Source of the DNA: Aphis gossypii
Lineage: Eukaryota; Arthropoda; Insecta; Hemiptera; Aphididae
Assembly: GCF_020184175.1 (NCBI RefSeq)
Contig: NC_065531.1
Coordinates: forward strand, 60,335,806-60,399,805
Reading direction: 5' to 3'
DNA length: 64,000 nt
Notes under the pieces: generated by a model
Database searches by the model: none
Told to the model about the DNA's origin: nothing
Seen by the model: only the letters and a program-made list of their open reading frames with translations
Shown here: one piece after another, positions 28,601 to 44,300 of the stretch
Numbering within the stretch: position 1 is the first letter of the stretch
How the letters are laid out: the number at the start of each line of letters is the position of its first letter
Translations under genes and position numbers: made by a program

Positions 28601-31600
28601 AAATACACAACTACAGTATTTTAAACTCCGAATTCACGAAACTATCCCTATGAAATATGTATGTTTTTTAAATGTTTCTTATAATGTTAAAACATAATGA
28701 AAAATTTAATTATTTATGTTCAAATTTGAGGAGGGAGGGGAAAATCATTTAATTAATGGTAGAAAATATAATTAAAACATAGTGTAGTATTATAGACACG
28801 GAAAATAAGTATGCATATTTTTAAAACCACATAAAATATCCCTTCTCTAGTCTAAAATAACATTGTTAGTTACGTTATTGTGAAACATACTGTATAATTA
28901 ATGTATAAATTCGGTACACTATGTTTTTGTTCGTATATATATATATATTTATTAAAGTATTAAATATAAATATATATATATAGTATCTATTATAACATGA
29001 CTTTCATTCTATTTAATTATTCTGTTATATACGTCTTGTGTTCATGTATTACATAAAATTACATTAGTAATACATAAAACCAAACATTTTTTTAACTTAA
29101 TATTAAATTTATATTGTGTATAATATCAAATAATACAATAATAATAAGCTGCTATAAAATTTCTAACGTATTTTACCATAAATTATTGGTTTTAACCATT
29201 ATTTAGATTAAGTAACAATCGATAAAAAACGTACACATCAATTTTATTATATTACTCTCTCAACTCACAAATATATTTGAATTGTACGTGACAACGGTTT
29301 TAAAATTTTGGTAGGAAAATAAATGTTACATTTTAATGTTAAAAAACGCTAATATTTTATAAAATTAACGTACATCAGACGTACTCTACATATGAGTAGT
29401 CTTCTGGGTCACAGAAGTAAGTCTGGTTTAAGTATATAGTGTATACTATAAGTTTAAACGAAGTTCACTCCTGTAACTCCCCGTGTCTTTTGTAAGTCTA
29501 TTATAATCGGAAAATTGTGTAGGGGAGTAGGGTTAGAAAATATATGTGTGCGTGGGACAAATAACGTTAGACACGCGAATGTGAATTGACGTGTAAATAT
29601 ATTTATAAATCCCACTCATTTCCCCGTAGTTTTTTTTTTTATGTATATGATAAATGACTCATTATTTTTCCACTATATTTTTTTAGCATTTTTTTTTTAC
29701 CTTCGGAAATTCCGTATCCGGTTTCCTTGGCTAATTGTGGCTAAGTTATTCTTGATTTTTCGGAACAGTCAACGAAACGGTTAGGGGTAAAGACAAGTAA
29801 ATTAAATAATGGAAATGTGACTCGTGAGGGAGCAACATATAATTTATATAACATAATATTGTATATAAAAAAAAGTGAAAATATCGTTCGTTTGAACTCT
29901 CACACACACATATTATACCAGCACGTGTAGGCTTTTTGGTCGGTACTTTTAATAATATATACAAAATTATTATATAATAATATTACTCAATACGACAATA
30001 GTAGCAATATTATTTTCGTCAATTACATTAATCTTATTTCATTATATTAAAAATTAATATTATTTTTATTAACTTTATTAGAAACAAAATATTAATTATG
30101 TCATATTATATTCATTTTTAAAAATTTTATAATATTGGCGTTGCTGCGTTAGGTAATTTATTATCTAATAATATACGAGTAACTTCGTTAAATAAATAAA
30201 AATAGTATTATTTTTGTTTTCAAAGTTTATTATTACACACAACTTTATTATTATAACTTGTATTGTATTTTATCCGTGTAATAATACATAGAATGATGCA
30301 TCCACTTGTTAGAATACTTTTAACGAGCACGTACTATTATTGTATATTTGAGTTGTAAAATATTATTTTTATTAAAACAGGTTTTCTGCTTAGTTAAATT
30401 TGACATACCTAAATATATTTTTAATCAAATTAAAAAAAATATACATTTATGATGGTAAATTAGGTTTTGTTTACTATAACAATTCTTATAATGCCGTCCA
30501 AAAAATTAAGTATAATATATTATCTACCATAGACATTTGAATTATAGCTTCAAGACTTTTTATTTACTCCTCCCTCTCACCATTAAAAGCATAGTTACAA
30601 TAATATTTCAATACGTATGCTTTATTTAATACCATTTCATATTAATCTTCAAAAAATATACACATTTAAAATAACAGAACTCAATCAAAATACTCAGTTA
30701 TAGTTTTTTTCTTGTATTTTCAATTTATCAATGTTTATTTTCTTCATATTTTTATGTGATCTTTTGGAACATGTTATTATTTATAAAACTATTTGTCAAA
30801 TCAATAAAAATTCAATGAATATTTAAATCGTCCTTTGAGGCTAAACTACCAAATGCTCCAGAGTTTTCTGAAATAACATTTGTCCGGGTATCATTTTAGT
30901 ATGAAATTATATTTCAAAGTGGAAAGTTGTGTTTGTTACGACCTACGAGACCAGAAAAGGGTTTCGGTGTTTCGGAGAACCTCCCGATGCGACTGTGGTG
31001 CACACGGGGACATTAAAATAAGTCACTACTTCGTTGTTTTCGGTGATAATATAATAATATATTACATTTGATAATTTTTCGTCAATTTTTCTCTTGACCT
31101 AGTTTCATGTTTTAGGATAATTTAATTTAGATTTTCAGCTCGTTTAAGTTTTAATAACTGGTGCTCTACAATACAGTTTTGGTCGTTTGTAAAAGAATAT
31201 CTCTTATGTTTGATGACAACATTTTTGAAACAATATAAAGTTTACTTTTAAAACAGATATTTATCTTTTTATCTTTTTCAAAGTAATGGTTCAAATTTTA
31301 AGGTGGAAATGTATTTTGTAATAAATGCGTATTTTGTAGTGTTTGGGATTTAAGGCACACTAATTTATACAAAAACAAATAGTTGCATAATTATAATTTA
31401 ATCATGTTTCCTCGTCGTTTGATATAACGATTTGAAAAAAAGTTGTAATCAACAGATAGACGAAGCGTCACTTTAATCGAACGAAGTAGTATTATATACA
31501 AACGCGTTATAGGTACGCTTTAAATTGTATTAGAACAAAATAAATGAAAAAAAAAAACAAACATATGTGCTAGGTTGAGTTATGTCTTTGACTGTACAAT

Positions 31601-34600
31601 ATTATGTTCTGATGAAAAAAACACACCAATAAGGTCGAACAATGATATATATATTGTGTGTAATAGACTATAATATATACGTCACGTCACTGGGGTGAAT
31701 ATCATGAGGGTTTATTCGCCGAAATTTGTTTTCGAGGATATAAAAATAAATAAATAAAACAAACGTTTAATCTCGACCCGAAAACGTTGGCGCCTAAATT
31801 GTCTGTCTGCCGTTTCGAATTTATGTTCCATATGTTTTTGCCAAATTCGCGTTATACAGTTTCTTGCCCCATCCGACCACCGCCGGATCGCTTCCACCAC
31901 CACCGTATCACTTTCTCACCCAACGCCCAACGTTACACGAGTTTAACCACCGATCCATCATGCAGTTATCATAACAAACAATCGTACATCCATCACCACA
32001 ATTACTTAAACATAGATCCTGTCCGTTCTGAGTAAAAAAAAAATAAACTTTCAGAGTTTTTTCGTTATATAATAATAATATACACCGGCGGCGGAGTGAC
32101 AACAATCCCAAAAGAAAAAAAAAACGTTTGATTCGATCTCGTGATGGAGTACAGTTTAGTGAGCCATGCAGTTATGATGATATATATATTATAATATTAT
32201 TATATACTCATTACTCAGCCGTTACCCTTAGACGCCACGTAGCTAGTGTACATGTGTATTATTTATAATAATAATTGTACGTCACGAACTGCGCTCCTAT
32301 GTAGGCTGGGGTATGTGAATTTTAATTCGCAAATAATAATAATAATAATAATAATCATTGCAACGATATAATCTACGTTTTTATCTACTTTCCTGATGAT
32401 GAGTGACCGTGGAATAGTTGACAAAAGTACTTGATCAGAAAAAAAATCACGATTGGCGCACCTATTATTGTCGCTTGTTATTTTTACTGCAAATTTCTGT
32501 TCGTCCGCCGTCCTGAACGATCGATTGCTCATAACTATACATATTATGCACATACACATTTATGTACATTCTGCGATTTCTGCCTAATATTTACATTTCT
32601 AATATACCACAGCCCAGTAACGTTGAGCTTTAGATAGGGGAAACTCGAGGATGTGCTTTTAGCTCATGCTTGGATAGGGGTAGTGGCCATTCACTTTGTG
32701 GCGGTCCGACTCGCCCTTTTTGCAGCAATCTAGTTAATTGGTTGCGATTACCTACGACGATTCGTATTAAAGCGAGCCGAGCAACCAAGGAATAAAACTT
32801 ATACTTCATGCGCTCTCGAGATGGGGTGTGTGACTCGATGTCAAGTGAAGAATATAGTTTAATTATTTCATCAAAATAATAATCGTTTATGTTCTATCGT
32901 GAATTATTTTTTAATCACGCACAGTTTGTTTAACCCAATTGTAAATATGCTCACAATTAGGGTTCAAAACTTCTTACATTTGCATGTTTTTCCGTGAAAT
33001 TAATATAATAATCTAGGCAAGTGAGATATAAAATTGTTTTGTACACTGGTGAAATAACACACACATTGTATTACAGTTTTTCGCATACTGCGTTGTATAT
33101 CACAAATGAAGTGTACTCGAACAATTGAAGCATTTTTTTTTTAATTTTTAGTGAATATTCTTTCTATGGTTGCATATTTTAAAGCGTTTTTAGTAATTTG
33201 AATTGCATATTTCAAACACTTTTAGTGAAATAAGTCCTACATTTTATAAACAATGATATTTTTATGAAGCAAATAATATATTTAGAAACGAATAAATTAA
33301 TTAAACATAAATTAAGCGCTAACATAGTCCATTGAGTTACTCGGAAAATTTACGGATTTAATAATGACGGACATCGTCTAGTGACGGCAGAAAAACAGCC
33401 ATGTAGCGCTCAAAAATCGAACAACGAATAATGTTGCAATATTAATAATAAAGTGAATTACAACTAAAAAATTCAATATCACCTCTATAGTAGGTAGTGA
33501 TAATATTAAATGTAACCTCAGACATGCACGATTAAAAAGTCATTCATTTTGTATATTTTATTTTTATATATGTATTATGTATGTTATTGTATAATAGTAT
33601 AATGTACACAGCCGCCAACCGAATAGTGGTAATTGTCATTTAATATTAATCGCGCCCGATTTATTAATGGTTAATTATTATTAATGCGCAATTCGAACAC
33701 AATGTGAAGAGATGTACACTGTTAATCTTGATAAAAGCGCTAATATTCGTTATTAATAATGTTTTACGAGACAATGACCCCCGACGGCTGGCAGTGATGA
33801 TGATGATAATAATAATAATAATAATTGCAATTTATATGTTCGACTTGCAGTCGCCGCACGACAAACACATAATATTTTAACGATATCGTCTGAAATCTAA
33901 CGCTAGAACAATAATAATAATATCATTGATTTTGTATTCGGTTTTTCGTCACTATTTTATTATTTTTTTTTTTTTTTTTTTGATTCAAGATTATCCGTTT
34001 AAAGTCATTGCCGATAATAAATATATTATAATGTTTGTTCAACAAAATTATGTTTTCCCGTTCAAAGCATTAGGTAAAACGTCATTGTTCTATTAGATAG
34101 TTTATATTATTTGATGTCGGATTGAATGATTACCAGTCGGTCATTAGCTGATCCAAATATCATCTTACGTATATATTATCTACTTCTATCGGCGCATTTG
34201 CACTTATTTCATTAACACACTAACAAATAAAGCATTTACTTGTTGTAAACAACAAATTTAGATTAAGCCACACTGTATATACCTAGTAGCGGTGGTGGTT
34301 GTGGCGTGGTAATAAAGTAGATTACACTCCTCCGATGTCATCGTCGACGTTTGTGTTTTTATTTCTCCGGGTGAAAATGACCTCGTGAAATTTAATACTG
34401 ATAAAATGTCACGCGATATCTTTTTTCTTTCTCGCTCTTTCGCTTTCCACTCTTTCTCTCACAACTCCCACTCGCATTCTCTCCTTTCTTCCTTCCCACC
34501 CCTCTGTCTTACTCTTTCTCTCTCTCTCCCGAGGTATTTATAATCATTTAGACGACCGTCTCTGTTTGGTTTCGCCGTTAAACATCACTCGGTGACGGCA

Positions 34601-37600
34601 CTATGGCTTACACGCGTGCAACTATAAACCCTTTGCGATAATATTGTGTTCACGTCGCTTGTAATAATATTCAGAAAATGTTTATTTAATGTTTACACCG
34701 TTTTTATATATTATTCGATGTTTGAATTTTGTAGTACGTTTTTCATAAGCAAAAACTGAATGATTAAATAAATAAAAAGACTACACGCTTTTTACTCAAT
34801 ATATTAAATATATATATATGTGTGTGTATGTGTGTGTGTGTGTACATAAAATATTTTAGAGCCAACTTTTTACACAATCGACATTTACAAACGTGAAAAT
34901 TCACTCAATCAATCACGCCGTTTTGAGGAAGTAGTAATTGTTATTTTAATTCATAAATTACATTTCATTCTACCGAGAATCAGTCATTTATTTTTTCCAT
35001 ATTTTGACAGAATGACTATAATTTTGTAATACTATAATAATAACAAAACAGTTAAAATATTTATACTTTTTGTTGAAAAATTTATGGATAAATAAAAAGG
35101 ATTCTATGAATATATCATGGTTTTGTTACTGTTTTGGATTATGTTTGATTAAAATAGTAACTTTAAATAATGTACTATTAATCTTGAGTTTAACAATGAT
35201 TTAATACATAGAATATGTAGATTAAATAATATGTTTAAATAATATCACTGCAGCGCATAGTATGATCAATATATTGAATTGTAGTAGTTAACAACAGTTT
35301 TCCGTAGATTTAAACATTTATAAATATCATGGAGTTGAACGCATTCATTTTGAGTTCGTACTGTAATTAGTTGAGAAAAAAATATGAAACTAAAAAAAAA
35401 TATATATATTTAAAACCAAATATTAATGACGTGTGTTTCTTGTTGCGGTGTTTTTTCAGGGCACGGCACTGAGTTTATTTCGTATTAACGTTTAAACTTT
35501 GAAGGAAATTAGCGGAGGGGAATAAAAAAACTGTTTTCCATTTCCATGCATATTAATTCGTCTGGTTAATTATAGTGTTACAATAATGCGTTTTTTTCCC
35601 CTCGCGCTGTATATTATATATATATGACTGGTCTACTAACCCTCCTTCCCACAACCCTTGCCACCGTCTCTGCATGTACGAATACTACGCTATTACTACC
35701 GCTACCACTGAATTGAGAGCTAGTAGTGGGTGTTAGGGTGTGATGGGTTTGCCAGTGTGAGGGGGGGGAGTTAGAATCCATATAGCGTGCGAATCCGAAA
35801 AAGGATAAAAAAAAATGGGGTGGAAAAACGCATAATACGAACGAGACTGGGCACGTATATGTAGACGGTATTATATCGTATTTTCGTTTATCCTTTTGCG
35901 CAAAAAACAAAAACGAAAAAACAACGTTATACTCCAATAATATAATATTCCGTACGCGAAAATGATACATATATATATTTATATTATAAAAGTTTTCGTC
36001 GGTCGTGCACGCCTGTCGGCGGCGTGTATGCACACAAATATATTCACGAATATCGTAATACATACCTATTGCGCTCGGGGTCGGATAGAGACTAATATAT
36101 TATTACGCGCGGTATACACGTGGAGGGGGCTGAGTCCAGAGAGACGCACGTCTCGTATGCCAGTAAGTATATGTATATATAAATGCAAGCATTACAGGCC
36201 CAATCCTCAATTCAATTTATATACTATAGCGAGTATACATGTTATTATATTATGGTTATAATATACCCGAATTTTGGTCGGGGGCGAAAAAAGTGTCTTT
36301 TTCAAACCGCGGTCATATTTTATTATATAACATCATAGTAATGATAATAATATTAATTTTATATACGGCATTTATATATATGCATATATACTGAAGCCTC
36401 TTCGAGAAGAGATTGATGGCGATATATACGCTCTACTCGGCGTCGTCGTCGTCGCCAATACCAAATGCGCCACCAAAACGTTTCCCTTGGGAAGAAAGAG
36501 TGCTTTTCCGTTGGCCGACAAGAGTCTAAGTACAAATTATATGCGTGGCATCGAGTGGGAGCCCGAGGCGAAGACGATGGATTAGAGGGTGACAGTGAAG
36601 ACTCGCCGCTAACTCAAGACAGAGTTTTTATAGACGGTTAAGCGACGCATGTATAACAATACATATTATATTATTCATCATACTATTATGTATATTATAT
36701 TATATATATATATACATGAATTAATCTGATTTCTCTTGCACGTCATTAAATATGCGATCACGAACTGTTTCCAAGTCTGATAGCCGACTATATAAATATA
36801 CATATTATTATATACCCTTTTTTGGCTTAAATTTATTATTTATTATTATATCATTGTTGTTGCCGCCGCTACCACCGCGATTGATACATTTCCGGTTGTG
36901 TTACATTACCTATATTATTATTATTGTATTGTAATATTTTTATGCGCATATACCTCAAATGTTGACGTGTTTTTTTTTTATCGCTTTATTTAATCCGTTT
37001 TTGTATAATTTCCGTTCTCGTCGACGATGATGCGAAATAAATACAATAAGAAAATATACAGACTACGAACTACACCATTTATTATAATGCTCACGATAAT
37101 ATTATATATCATTATTCTCGCGAAATGAAATCGTTTAATACACTGTAGGTCAAGTGTCTAGCCCTCCACGCCTTATTCTAGTGTGTACACCACATATACA
37201 CTATAATATAATAATATACCTCCTTGTACCAAGGAGCAAAATATTATATATTTTAATACGGCGATTCATAATTAGAAAAAAAAATAATAATAACTAACGT
37301 TTCGACGTAACCAGACCAAAAAGGAAATTGTATAGGTTTACCTATTTAAATTAAACGAGTAGTAAAAAATAATAATATGTGAAAGCCGTCACGTTGCATA
37401 CAATAATATTGCTGTCTGAAGGAACTAAATCGTTTTGACTTTCAACAAGTCGCGTAAAGCAAAAAACGGTCGAAAGTGATTATTATTTTTTTTTATTCCA
37501 ACTGTTTTTGAAAAAATAAAAATAAAATGAAATAAACAAACAAATAATATATAACTCATATATATATATAATAATATGTCAGTATAATATTAAATCAAAT

Positions 37601-38304
37601 GTATATAACATATTATATTTACGCTTATAAAATGGCAATCAATCAAAGTCGTATTATCTGTGTATAACGGGCATAATATAATATAACGTTAAACATTTAA
37701 TCCAATTTTCTACGAACACACGCGCGGGTTAATTTACCGGAAATATTGCACACGACTTGCTTTTTAGACGATATATTATTAGTTGATATTATATTTTGAT
37801 GTTATGCTTATATATTTTTTTAACGCTTTAAATTATTTCACACACATTTATCGCTCGGCGTGGCACAAAATAAGTAAAGGAGGCCAAGAAATTAATATTA
37901 CGATTTGACGCCGTTGAGATTCAAAATAACTCCAACAAAATGTATATTTCATCGTTTTATGATATAATAGCTGCGATACGCTAGTCTAATATTATTTATA
38001 TTATTATTTGTATATTCTACGCATTCTACCACGTCGAATGATATTATTACTATTATAATGTATTGAAAATGTTTAATTTCATAGCGTTTGCCGACCGTTT
38101 CTCAAACTTATTCTACGTGTTATGAATACTCATTTCGAGAGAGCTTCGCAGACTATTAAATAGTTGTTGAATCGTCTTAATTTTAATAACATAGTTTTAT
38201 GTCTGTTGTTGAAGTGTTTCTAAAGCTGATCGAATTTTGGTTAAAAATTGTTCAAACAGAAAACAGTTTTTTTTTTACCAACCATTTTTAAAATCGTATG
38301 TATG

Positions 38305-38335
<31 letters not shown>

Positions 38336-41300
38336 CGAGTATATATATATATATATAGACTAATATACTTTTCTTTAAATGTTTTATTCATTCCCGCCTC
38401 ACGTTTTATTAAATTATTCCAAATATAAAATATTGTTTTTGAACGAATATTCCAATTTATAATCAGGTAAATACATCAAGACTCGTTGTATAAAAAAAAA
38501 TATTATTATTATTATTATTATAGTAATAGTATTACCCAGTTGAGTTTTTTTTTTTTTTACTCTTTACACAGTATATAGTACAGGTACGTTAACCGTGTAT
38601 TATAAATACGTTTTGCGTTTTATATCCAAGTGGTTGAACACAAGGTCTAATTAAAAATTTATTTTATGCAATACCGTGTAATCAGATCACAAATTTATTT
38701 TGCATTTCGTATATTATTTTACGGCATTTTGTCACGGGTACGTGCAATTTTATCTTGATAATTATCAAAGATAAGTATTGTATTTTTCTCTACCTGTGAT
38801 TTGAATAAATAAGGAAAAATTAAATTACCAAAACCAAACCGTGATTACGTTCGAGGTTGTTATGGGTAAAAAGCGCGAGTAGCACTAGGAAATAATTCTG
38901 ATTTTTTTTTTTTTGTTTTTCTCGTATTTATAAACTTGTAAATGGTCGTAATTACCGTTGCTATTTTGTTTAATTTCTTTTGAGGGTCTTAATTCCACTA
39001 TAAATATTGAAGTTGCCGATGGTATCCGTTTAAATGAGAATTCCCAATAACATTGTTTAAGTTATACGTGCTGAAGTTACTTTACAAATTCATACGAATT
39101 GCCGAAGGTTAATTATTATGGTTGGGGGGAGACGATCACAAAAATAATTAATTTTACGAAAATGGCCAGTAGAAAATGTGGGCTTAGTTAATATATGCAA
39201 TGACGACAACCATTTGCACTACACGAATTTTCAATTCTCGATTGCTCATTGGTATATAATTTATGTATAACTTTGAAACATGTGTTTCGATGTTCGGCGA
39301 ATCAATGTTCATTATTATGCGTTATACCATAATGCAATCCAAGTGAACTCGTTTTCTTGAGTGCAAAACGTAATAGTTATACGGTAAATAATAAATATTA
39401 TATTATATAATATAAATATAAATATGTATACCTATTAATATTATACATATTTGCTATCGTAAACAAAGTATGCTAAACGGAAAATAACGTACTGATTAAA
39501 GACGTAAGTAATTGTCATAATAAAATGATAAACTTAACATTCACAAGAATATTTACCATTTCATACTGTTATTAAAACATTATTAATTTTTAAAAAAAAA
39601 CACATATTTTTTGCATTTACATTGTTGGCAATAATAACGTATTAATGACCAGAAAATAATACGTTATATATTATATATTCCGATATAACGTCGTTTACTA
39701 CGTAACATTTACATATAATATAAGTAATAAACACGAAAAAGGTTCGAACAATATCGTCGTCGTATGTTTTAACGACGTAGTCATATTGTATACATCGATA
39801 CACGCGTATCCCTGATAAGTAGATTTGGAACTCGACAAGTGGGGTGATAAGGTGTGGTGTTGCTAAGCCGACGTCAGAAACCCTGTGTATATGTATAGGT
39901 TAGGTACTTATTTTATTATACTTATTATTATTATATATATATATATAGTATGTATATTCAGTTCATCGAATTCGATCGTTATAATAATATATTTTTTTTT
40001 ATACTGCACGGAGTTCGTATCGTTTCGATTTTCTTTTCCGTGCGGCCCCTTTGTTTCAGCCGGCGGTGCGTTTTCTTTTGCAATCGGTCATTTGGATTCT
40101 CCTGTGCGCCTGTATGGTTATCATAAATTCCTAGCGATACGCGCGCGTATACGAGTACGTTTCTCTATATATTTTATTCTTCCTCCTCGCGCCGACCATG
40201 TTAGTGGAAATGTACCGAGGGAAAAAAATAAATTTATTTCGATGCACTATATAAAGGCCGTGTAGTGGGCGAGCGGAGAGAACGGCAGACTGCGCATTCG
40301 AGTGTAAAACTCTATTGTAAAATACGCCGTTCCACCGTGCCTGATACATTACAGGGCACTCAGTCATCGTTCGCCGACGTTTTGAAATTCAAATTTTTTT
40401 ATCCTCCGAAGATTTATTTACACGCAAGTCCATTGGCTTCCCGGACGGTTAGTGGATCGGTGCGTGCGGCGGCGGTGGCGTATATAATACGATATATGCG
40501 CGTATATACTTTTATTATTACATTACATGAATATCTATTGCGATAGCGTTTCCCACACACGAAAAGGTCATACGAATGCAGCACTGACTGTAGCATTTAT
40601 AGCGCTGGTGCAAGTGAAAAATCTCATAACCGTTTCCGAAGAAATTTAATAATATAATATACTGTCGGTAAGTGGTGTCTATCCATCCTCAATCAATCAC
40701 AGTTAGGGTATATGAGCCGAAATAATATTCCGAAATCATTTTCTTAACACTAATAGAGACAAATATTTCGAATCAAGTTTTGTCTACTATCAGCGCTCGT
40801 GTAAACCTGAAACGTAATGACTATTAGTAAACCATTTTTTTTTTTTTTTTTTGAGATTTAACACCCGAATACACTACATTACCCGAAAAATTTGGGTGCA
40901 AAGTCTTGGTTTCGAAAACATGTGATAATTTCATCGGTATTTGATCATACTCGTTCGCATCGTCGAGATATAAATCAGAAGATTTGGTAGACAAAGGTAC
41001 AATGTATGTAAAAGTATTATAATGTTATACCGATTCTATCGAACTCATCGGCGTGTGCTATCTAATAATATTATTATTTTAATGCAGCGAATATGAATTA
41101 ACAACTCTATGATATAGTTGACTATGTAATTACGCCTTTAATGATATACGGTGATTCCTTTATCAGAATATAATAAAAATGAATCGAGCACGTGGCCGCC
41201 CCCGACGTCAAATCTAATAATTTGATAAATATATATATATCATATATCAATTGTATTATTATTATAGTAGGTATAACGTGTGTCACTCTGCAGGTATTAA

Positions 41301-44300
41301 ATTAATAAATACCTATATAATTAATATATTATGTAGAGCGGACCATATTATACACGCTCGGTGTTCATAAATACTATATGTATAACAAACAATAATTGAC
41401 AATCGATTTATTAATAATAATAACATAGGAAACGAATAATAATAATATAGATATAGCTTCTTAGTTTTTTGAATATCAGCCGTCGACGGGGCGATTGATT
41501 TTATTGTAGATATATAATAATATCGTCAAGTTCCTCTGTTGCTTTTTTTTTTTTTTTGTATTATTTTATCGGTTTTTTCAATCATTCGCAATTCCGGAGT
41601 ATCGCTGCTGCACTGCAGTGCTAAGTGGTGGGGCCGTCGTCAGACGACGCCAATCGATATGGTGACATGTTATAATCGTGATAATAGACTATAATGTCGA
41701 GTACTATTATGCATTCCGCGAAACAATCACAATGTCTTGTCGTTATATTGTTTTCGTTCGTCTGAGAACGAGCGAACGAGTGATACGCGAAACGTTGTAA
41801 ATATTAAATTATTATAGCTCGACAGCTGCCGTGTACAAATATCATAGAATACACAGCATTATTATAATGCGACGTCGAGCCAGTGTATGCTAACGAATTA
41901 ACGTGGCGAGTTTCGACGTATCATAATATGAATAATCATATTTCGTACGCGGTTATAGACTGTAGTACTATTATATTATAATACGTATATTTTGTTTGTC
42001 CGCGACCAATGAGCGTTTGCACCGATAGATTATAATATTATACGAAAACATACGCAATAATTTAGTGTTAAGTGTACCTATTGGAACTACGGTTTAACCA
42101 ACCGCCAGTGATTCTCCCTCTCTCTCGAGCATAATAATATACCTGTTTCATACATAAATTTGACGTCTAATAATATCAATTTGTGCGTGCAGTGTGGAAC
42201 CGTATATGTGTATTTACGATGACCGCGGTACTCGGAAGTTATGTTTTTCTTAATTAGTTTTTCTTTTCCCCCCAACGCCGCCAGATATTTTATAATATAG
42301 TTCTACTTACATAAATTTTTATCATTATTATCATCATCTTCACCGCCGCACAGTCCGGTAGATCTATTGAAATCACGTTTTTCTTAACCTATTACACGGG
42401 TATTATAATGTTTCGCGTGACGCGAGTTATCGAAATAATAATAACTGTTTGATTTTTATTATTGTACGCCACTTGACGGCTTCGAGCACTCAGGCAAATT
42501 GAATTCTGATCATATTATATTTTCGTGTGCAACATTAATATTTTAATGAAATGCATTTCGTATTATTCGTGTTAAAAGCATATAATGCATGAACGTCATG
42601 ACGATTTTAACACGAATGCCATCGATAAAAATAGACGTGCACATACGACATACCTGCAGTACGTAGTATAGGTTCGACATTTGATGTTGCATGGAATATT
42701 ATTGACAAATCCGTCACAAATAATACAATTGTGTTTTTGTAATACTATGTATAGTATATTATGCATATGTTTTTTTTCGCTCCAATAGTCGTACGGTTCT
42801 GTGAATAACGAACAACGTCTTACAAGAATAAGTACGGTTGTTTTTTATATGCATATATAATATAATATTTATAGTGTATACGCGTTTCGATATGAATATG
42901 TACTGTTCAAATACCTATTCCAATATATTATTATAATATGGCTGCTCCGATCGTCCCATATATTATTAGGTATATATACATATTATATTGCATATAGGTA
43001 TACGCAATACACCGCGACAGGCTTTATAAAAATATTTAAAAACATTTCGTATACACTATACGATTCCGATATGCCCCGTTTGACGTGGAAATTAAATTAT
43101 TGTCGTATGCGCATTTCTCGTCGTCGTTATCGTCGTCAGATAAATAGGAATATATAAAACTTTTATTGAAATCGAAAAAATATCAATTTACGGCAAATTA
43201 CTATTATAATATTATCGTCATTCACCGTTTATTGGTCGTCACAAACATGATTTTTGATACCGTCTCCCCGCTCACGTATCACACTTGTTACTATGCCTTA
43301 CTTGCCCAAAACCAATAACAAACACGCAGCAGTCGTGTTCACGTGTACCTATATTATGTAGTTTGCTTGCTCACGGTATCGATTGCTTCGTGTATATATA
43401 CGAACTTAAGTCTGCCAGGGTACGGTCTTGTCGTAGAGTTTTAACAAAATATCATATTCGGAAATGCCAAAACATCGGTTAGCGATGGAGGGAGTTAAGG
43501 ACGGGGGATGGACCCAATAAGACGAGACGCTTACGACGCTTTGGAGACTTACGCCGATTGGATTATTTCAACCAGTGAGCCCTGAAAGAGGTTTAAAACC
43601 ACGCCGCCGTCCGGACGAACGCCACTCACTTTTTGAAATAAATATTTTTCAGCGGCATATTTGTCGGATGAGCGAAAACCGTTATCCCCAGGGATTTGGA
43701 TTTTCCGGACGTTTACCGTTCATTTTATTTAATCGCATCCTGCCTCCACTTCTCAAATCACTCAGTGTGCGGGTATTATAATAATATGTACGTACGTAAT
43801 GACAAGCAAAAAAAAAAAAACGTACATTTATACATAATACGTGTATACCTATAGGTAACACTGGTAGGGGGTAATGCTGTACATCTTCAACGGATACAAA
43901 ATCACAGTTTATGTATATTTGATTTGAAGTAGGTACCTTCATTGTATACTAAATATACAACGAAAAAACGCACAAAAAGGTGTTTTAACGGGAACCCGTT
44001 ATTCACGATGAAGTTTTAATCTTGCTTAAAACATTTCAATACACTAGTGATGGCAACTTGTTATCAATTTTTGTAACTGTTACAAACTGTTATTGTTACT
44101 CGAAAAATAACAGTGAAAATAACAGTTACTGTTATTATTGAATATTAATCATGATTGATACTGTTACTAAGTAGCAATTTTATAACAATTATCACAAATT
44201 CACAAATATCAATAACGACAAGTATAACTGGTATAATCAAATAACAAGATAACAACTAATAACAGTTTACAATACTAATAACAGGTTTAACAAACAATAA

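Noticed and set aside
25595..33825. Regularly spaced short repeats that might suggest a CRISPR array
   Set aside because: They are ordinary trinucleotide microsatellites in an insect-type genome. There are no repeat-spacer units.
35614..36063. 149-codon open frame on the minus strand
   Set aside because: Low-complexity composition without a recognisable domain, no splice-site support, and it overlaps TA-rich and G-rich simple sequence. It looks like a chance frame in an intron.
39885..40265. 126-codon open frame on the + strand
   Set aside because: It starts in a TA/ATT repeat (poly Ile/Tyr), with no domain and no conserved motif. A chance frame.
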